DNA from: Falsiroseomonas sp035644895
GTDB taxonomy: Bacteria; Pseudomonadota; Alphaproteobacteria; Acetobacterales; Acetobacteraceae
DNA: 21,346 nucleotides
Direction of reading: 5' to 3'
Assembly: GCA_035644895.1 (NCBI GenBank)
Contig: DASQNQ010000073.1
Span: 1 to 21,346 of the forward strand
Positions within the stretch are counted from its first letter, which is position 1. Every line of letters starts with the position of its first letter. The notes under the pieces were generated by a model. It saw only the letters and a program-made list of their open reading frames with translations, ran no database searches and had not been told where the DNA came from. The translations under genes were made by a program, and so were the position numbers. This document shows positions 15,138 to 21,346 of the stretch, one piece after another.

Positions 15138-15724
15138 AGCCGCAGCTCCGCCGCGCCGGGCAGCGGCAGGGGCAGGTGGGTGGCGGCCAGCACCATGCCG
15201 CCACGCCCCAGGTGCCCGCCGAGGAGCGTGCCGAGCCGCGTGACGGAGGCGGCGTCGAGCCCCACCGTCGGCTCGTCCAGCAGCCAGATCGGCGCGGGCG
15301 CGAGCGCCAGCCGGGCGAGCGCGAGGCGCCGCTTCTGGCCCGAGGAGAGAACGCGCGCCGGAAGGTCGGACAGCTCCTCAAGCCCGAGCGCCGCGAGCGC
15401 CGCGTCCACGTCCCCGCCCCAGAGCCGGGCGAAGAACAGCAGGTTCTCGCGCGCCGTCAGCGCGGGCTTCAGCGCGTCGCCGTGCGCGAGATACCGGAGG
15501 CGACGCGCATGGGCGATGCGGTCGGCCAGCGCGTCCTCACCCTGCCAGAGCAGCTGTCCCTCGGCCGCCGGGATCAGCCCGGCCAGCAGCCGCAGCAGGG
15601 ACGACTTGCCCGCGCCGTTCGCGCCCGTCAGCAGCAGCGCGCCGCCGGGCGCGAGGCTGAAGTCCAGGCCGAAGAAGACCGGCCTCTCCCCCCGCCAGCA
15701 GCCCAGTCCCCTCGCTTCCAGCAT
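15134..15724 (-). CDS. ccmA: CcmA, haem exporter ATP-binding subunit
   Basis: This 196-aa ABC ATPase carries Walker A GANGAGKS (34-41), the ABC signature LSSGQKRRLALARL (126-139), Walker B IWLLDEP (146-152) and the H-loop histidine 183 (ATHLPL). The start MLEARGLGCWRGERPVFFGL is the usual CcmA beginning; the frame stays open upstream to 15952, but that part shows no family features and overlaps the acnA start. A GGGGGAG lies almost directly against the ATG, an unusually tight SD. It energises the CcmABCD complex in cytochrome c maturation. It is translationally coupled to ccmB (ATGA overlap) and diverges from acnA, an arrangement I recall from other alphaproteobacteria. Confidence 0.94.
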   Translation of the reverse strand: MLEARGLGCWRGERPVFFGLDFSLAPGGALLLTGANGAGKSSLLRLLAGLIPAAEGQLLWQGEDALADRIAHARRLRYLAHGDALKPALTARENLLFFARLWGGDVDAALAALGLEELSDLPARVLSSGQKRRLALARLALAPAPIWLLDEPTVGLDAASVTRLGTLLGGHLGRGGMVLAATHLPLPLPGAAELRL

Positions 15725-15773
15725 GCTCCCCCGATGGACCGCCCCAGCCACTTGTGGTTTAAGCGCGACGCGA

Positions 15774-15840
15774 CGGCGGCGGAAGCCGCCGCCACGAGAG
15801 GCCCGCGCCTGGGCCGGAAGAGGCGCCTCCGGAGCGCCGT
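15774..15840. promoter_or_regulatory. Hairpin-rich divergent ccmA/acnA control region
   Basis: The 169-bp gap between the ccmA and acnA starts contains three inverted repeats. The first is CGGCGGC-GGAA-GCCGCCG at 15774-15791, a 7-bp stem with a GNRA-type loop. The second is GCGCCT at 15805-15810 with AGGCGC at 15821-15826. The third is a near-palindrome at 15822-15838 centred on CTCCGGAG. The second and third share the AGGCGC strand and so exclude each other. They would lie in the acnA leader if transcription starts upstream of them. No clear -35/-10 boxes are visible. In DNA this GC-rich such stems may arise by chance. Confidence 0.3.
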
Positions 15841-15893
15841 TCCGGGGGGCCGAGGACCGGTCCCGAGCGCCTAGAGATCGGGGACCCCGGACC

Positions 15894-18590
<2,697 letters not shown>

Positions 18591-18616
18591 CGCGCGGCGC
18601 CACCGGGTGAACGGCG

Positions 18617-18647
18617 GGGGCGCGGCCTGGAAGGGCCGCGCCCCTTC
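18617..18647 (+). terminator. Rho-independent terminator-like hairpin after acnA
   Basis: A perfect 11-bp stem, GGGGCGCGGCC (18617-18627) pairing with GGCCGCGCCCC (18634-18644), has a 6-base loop TGGAAG. Only a TTC follows, not a full T-tract, as is common in very GC-rich genomes. It lies 27 bases after the acnA stop. Confidence 0.75.
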
Positions 18648-18724
18648 GCGTTCCAGGGTCTGGCCAGCGCATTGCGGCCATGCCATGTCCCGCGCAGGAC
18701 TGGCTTGAAACGGGAGAACGTCGC

Positions 18725-19711
18725 TTGCTGAACAACATCACCCGCCGCACCGCGCTCGGCGCGGGCATCGGCCTGCTCGCCGCCCCGCATGTCGTGAACG
18801 CCCAGGCCGCGTGGCCCTCGCGGCCGATCACCCTCGTCGTCGGCTTCCCGCCGGGCGGGCAGACGGACTTCGCCGCCCGCGTGGTGCAGAACGGCCTGCA
18901 GGCCGCGCTCGGCCAGCCGGTTGCGATCGACAACCGCGGCGGCGCGGGCGGCAACATCGGGACGGAGGCCGTGCTGCGCGCGCGGCCCGATGGCTACACG
19001 CTGCTGGCCGGCAACGCGTCACCCATGGCGATCAACCCGCACACGATGGGGCCGCTCAACTTCGACCCGCTCCAGTGCACGCCCATCGGCATGATGCTGC
19101 AGTCCTCCCTCATCCTGTGCGTCCACCCCTCCGTGCCGGCCAACAACATCCAGGAGTTCATCAACTGGGTGCGGCCGCAGAACGGGCGGGTGAACTACGG
19201 CTCCGCCTCGGCCGGCTCCCTCTCCCACACGGCGATGGAGCTGCTGCGGACGCGCACCGCGCCCCTGCCGATGGAGCACGTGCCGTACCGCGGCTCCGGC
19301 CCTGCCATGCAGGACTTCATCGCCAACCGCTTCAGCGCGATGTTCGACGGCGCGTCCGTGGTGGCGCCCTTCCTGCAGGCGGGCCAGCTGCGCGGCATCC
19401 TCGCCACGGGCCAGAACCGCTCGCCCGCCTTCCCGAACATCGCGACCAGCGCCGAGCAGGGGCTGCAGGACTTCACCTTCACCGCCTGGATCGGCCTCTA
19501 CGGCCCGCCCGGCCTGCCGCGGGAGATCGTGCAGCGGTGCAACGCCGCCCTGAACCAGGCGCTGGCCGACCCGCAGACCCGCGAGCGCATGACGAGCCGC
19601 GGCGACGAGCCGGGCGGCGGCACGCCCGAGCAGCTTGGCGAGGTGACGCGCCGCGACCACGCCCGCTGGGGCGAGGTGGTGCGCGCCTCGAACATCCGGG
19701 CCGACACCTGA
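18725..19711 (+). CDS. Tripartite tricarboxylate transporter substrate-binding protein (Bug family)
   Basis: The TTG start at 18725 gives a 328-aa precursor with a clear SD (GGGAGA, 18712-18717) 7 bases upstream. The N-terminus ITRRTALGAGIGLLAAP is a Tat-like twin-arginine signal, cleaved near VVNAQA. The mature protein begins AWPSRPITLVVGFPPGGQTD, the usual Bug/TctC start, followed by IDNRGGAGGNIGTEAVLRA, DGYTLLAGN, VNYGSASAGSLSHTAMELL, VPYRGSGPAMQDFIANR and WIGLYGPPGLPREIV. An ATG in frame at 18680 exists but lacks an SD and puts a non-signal sequence in front. Such proteins bind carboxylates or aromatic acids in the periplasm for a TctA/TctB transporter; none is encoded nearby, so this is an orphan, as is common in Acetobacteraceae and Burkholderiales. 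The ligand cannot be deduced. Confidence 0.9.
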   Translation: MLNNITRRTALGAGIGLLAAPHVVNAQAAWPSRPITLVVGFPPGGQTDFAARVVQNGLQAALGQPVAIDNRGGAGGNIGTEAVLRARPDGYTLLAGNASPMAINPHTMGPLNFDPLQCTPIGMMLQSSLILCVHPSVPANNIQEFINWVRPQNGRVNYGSASAGSLSHTAMELLRTRTAPLPMEHVPYRGSGPAMQDFIANRFSAMFDGASVVAPFLQAGQLRGILATGQNRSPAFPNIATSAEQGLQDFTFTAWIGLYGPPGLPREIVQRCNAALNQALADPQTRERMTSRGDEPGGGTPEQLGEVTRRDHARWGEVVRASNIRADT

Positions 19712-19767
19712 CCCGGCGCTGAGCCGGGGGACGGGACGCGGGCGCAACCGGCAGCGCCGCGCCCCGT
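19712..19767 (+). terminator. Two stem-loops between the Bug gene and the lipid kinase
   Basis: Immediately after the Bug stop, CCCGGC (19712-19717) pairs with GCCGGG (19723-19728) around the loop GCTGA. A longer imperfect hairpin follows: the strand 19731-19745 pairs with 19754-19767 around an 8-base loop. A C-rich stretch and then the next ATG come straight after. The position suits a terminator of the Bug transcript, although there is no T-tract; the second stem may also affect translation of the kinase. Confidence 0.45.
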
Positions 19768-19776
19768 TCCCCCCTC

Positions 19777-20715
19777 ATGCGCGTCGCCGTGGTCATCAAC
19801 GCCGCCTCCGGCTCCGCCCTGGGCCGGGAGGCCCTGGAGGAGGAGGTCGCGCAGCATCTCGCCGCCCGGGGGATCGAAGCCGTCATGGTGCCCGACCAGC
19901 CCGAGGGGCTGCTGGCGCGCCTGGACGCCGCCCTCGCCCACGGGGCCGACGCCGTGGTGGTGGGCGGCGGCGACGGCACCATCTGCGCGGCCGCCGCGCG
20001 GCTGAAGGGCACGGGCACCGCGCTCGGCATCATCCCGCTCGGCACCATGAACCTGCTGGCGCAGGACCTCGGCATCCCGACCGAGGTCGCGGCAGCCGCC
20101 GATGCGCTGGCCGGCGGGGAGGTGCGGGCGATCGACGTGGCGGAAGTGAACGGCCACGTCTTCCTCTGCTCCTCGGTCCTCGGCACCCCCTCGCGGCTCG
20201 GCCGGCACCGGGAAAGGGGGCGCGGGAAGACCGGCTTCGGCACGCGGATGCTCTTCGCCCTCGCCGTGCTGCGCGCGAACTGGGCGTACCGGCCGATGCG
20301 GCTCCGCGTGCGGCTGGACGGCGGGCCGACGCTCCTCGCCCGCACCCGCGCGCTGAAGGTCGCGAACAACCGCTACTCGGAGGGCTTCGGCCTGATGATG
20401 AGGCGCGAGCGGCTCGACCGCGGGGAGCTTGCGCTTTACGTCGCGCGGGGGTTCGGGATCTGGTGGTCGCTCAGCATGATGCTGCGCATGTGGCTCGGCG
20501 CCTGGCGGAACGAGGCGCTGCTGCATGAGCGCACGGCACGCGACGTGGAGATCGGCAGCCGCCGCACGGCGCTGCGCGTGATGAATGACGGGGAGGCGCT
20601 GCTGCTCGCGCCGCCGCTGCGCTACCGCATCCACCCGGGGGCGCTCAACGTCATCGTGCCGAAGCCCGCGGCGCACGCGCCGGCCGAGACGGCCGAGGCC
20701 GCATGCCCCGGCTGA
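19777..20715 (+). CDS. Diacylglycerol kinase family lipid kinase
   Basis: This 312-aa protein has the N-terminal catalytic domain of the DAGK/YegS family: VINAASGSALG (6-16, nucleotide-binding start), the hallmark GGGDGT (63-68), and IIPLGTMNLLAQDLGIP (86-102). The C-terminal half has the beta-rich fold of the family with RALKVANNRYSEGFGL and a final RIHPGALNVIVP. It should phosphorylate a diacylglycerol or a related lipid at the inner membrane; sphingoid or ceramide lipids are possible substrates in this clade. No SD is visible: the bases before the ATG are a run of Cs, yet this start fits the family exactly. Its last 13 bases overlap the next gene, so the two are likely co-expressed. Confidence 0.88.
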   Translation: MRVAVVINAASGSALGREALEEEVAQHLAARGIEAVMVPDQPEGLLARLDAALAHGADAVVVGGGDGTICAAAARLKGTGTALGIIPLGTMNLLAQDLGIPTEVAAAADALAGGEVRAIDVAEVNGHVFLCSSVLGTPSRLGRHRERGRGKTGFGTRMLFALAVLRANWAYRPMRLRVRLDGGPTLLARTRALKVANNRYSEGFGLMMRRERLDRGELALYVARGFGIWWSLSMMLRMWLGAWRNEALLHERTARDVEIGSRRTALRVMNDGEALLLAPPLRYRIHPGALNVIVPKPAAHAPAETAEAACPG

Positions 20716-21346
20716 TCGCGCACCTGTCCGACCTGCACTTCGGGACCGAGATCCCGGAGGTGGTGGCCGCGCTGGCCGAGGACATCGCGGCGCTGAAGCC
20801 CGACCTGGTCGCGGTGTCCGGCGACCTGACGCAGCGCGCGCACCACCACGAGTTCGAGGCGGCGATGGCCTTCCTCCGCGCCCTGCCCGCCCCCTTCATG
20901 GCGGTGCCCGGCAACCACGACATCACGCAGCACGACCTTGTGGAGCGCTTCACCGACCCCTACCGCCGCTGGCGCCGCCACGTGGGCCCGGAGACCGAGC
21001 CGGTCTGGCAGGACGGGGAGGTGGCGGTGGTCGGCCTCAACACCGCGCGGCGCATGCAGCCGCACCTGAAGTGGCAGGAGGGGCGGGTCGGCCGCACGCG
21101 GCTGGAACGCGCCGAGGCGCGGCTGGCCGCGGTGCCGGAGGGCGTCGCACGCATCGTCGTCGCGCACCACCCGTTCAATGCGCCGACGCTCGCCCCGCAG
21201 GCGGAGCCGGTGATGGGCGCGCGCCGCGCGCTGGCCTCCTTCGCGCGGCACGGCGTGAAGGCGGTGCTGACGGGGCACCTGCACCTGCCGGACCTGATCG
21301 CCACGCGCCACCAGGGCGTGCTGCTGGTGCACGCGGCGACCGCCAC
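20703..21346 (+). CDS. Calcineurin-like metallophosphoesterase (3' end cut by window)
   Basis: The first 214 codons are present and the frame stays open to the window edge. The dinuclear metal-site motifs occur in order: SDLHFG (9-14), SGDLTQRA (39-46), PGNHD (69-73), VAHHPF (about 155-160) and TGHLHLP (about 192-198). The short compact layout fits class III phosphodiesterase-like proteins. No signal peptide is present, so it is cytoplasmic. The ATG lies within the last codons of the lipid kinase gene (13-base overlap, different frame), preceded by a GAGG inside that gene. Pairing with a lipid kinase suggests a role in phospholipid or lipid-A precursor metabolism (UDP-diacylglucosamine hydrolases belong to the same superfamily), but this is inference. 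The substrate is unknown. Confidence 0.88.
   Translation, partial: MPRLIAHLSDLHFGTEIPEVVAALAEDIAALKPDLVAVSGDLTQRAHHHEFEAAMAFLRALPAPFMAVPGNHDITQHDLVERFTDPYRRWRRHVGPETEPVWQDGEVAVVGLNTARRMQPHLKWQEGRVGRTRLERAEARLAAVPEGVARIVVAHHPFNAPTLAPQAEPVMGARRALASFARHGVKAVLTGHLHLPDLIATRHQGVLLVHAATA

Overview
The window is a very GC-rich stretch of a bacterial chromosome with high coding density. It most likely comes from an alphaproteobacterium of the Acetobacteraceae, for example a Roseomonas-like genus. The reasons are a fused BcsA-BcsB cellulose synthase as in Komagataeibacter, an orphan tripartite-tricarboxylate (Bug-type) binding protein, ccmA-ccmB facing away from an AcnA-type aconitase, and a soluble MCP with a C-terminal sensor-like domain. 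The taxonomic call is inference from gene content and composition.

Left edge (1-1952): an arsenic-resistance module runs leftward off the window. It holds a fused ArsR repressor-arsenate reductase followed by the first 51 codons of an ArsJ-associated type of glyceraldehyde-3-phosphate dehydrogenase. Its AT-rich upstream region carries inverted repeats that look like an ArsR operator. Behind it lies about 0.9 kb of decayed DNA: a frameshifted molybdenum-hydroxylase accessory gene (YqeB/EF2563-like) joined to an IS5-family transposase remnant broken by a one-base insertion. The ars module therefore sits at a genomic scar.

Cellulose region (1953-12462, + strand): bcsZ (GH8 cellulase), a small proline-rich BcsP/BcsR-like gene, bcsQ (ParA/MinD-like ATPase), a 1507-aa bcsAB fusion and bcsC (TPR plus outer-membrane barrel). 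The last four genes overlap by 1 to 4 bases and must be translationally coupled. Together they would make cellulose in response to c-di-GMP (PilZ domain in BcsA), pass it through the periplasm (BcsB, BcsZ) and export it through BcsC. No bcsD lies next to bcsC.

Minus-strand block (12488-15724): a soluble methyl-accepting chemotaxis-like protein with its signalling hairpin in the N-terminal half and a probable sensory domain at the C-terminus, a 144-aa unknown protein with helix-turn-helix-like and ribbon-helix-helix-like segments, then ccmB and ccmA, the haem exporter subunits for cytochrome c maturation.

Right side (15894-21346, + strand): acnA aconitase diverges from ccmA across 169 bp rich in hairpins. 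After a strong terminator hairpin comes an orphan Bug-type periplasmic binding protein with a probable TTG start and a Tat-like leader. A diacylglycerol-kinase family lipid kinase and an overlapping calcineurin-like metallophosphoesterase follow, the latter cut by the window edge.

I do not see a wholly new system. The most unusual items are the ArsR-ArsC fusion with its scarred flank, the internal signal-peptide-like segment in BcsAB, a C9 homopolymer inside the BcsP-like gene, and the reversed MCP architecture.
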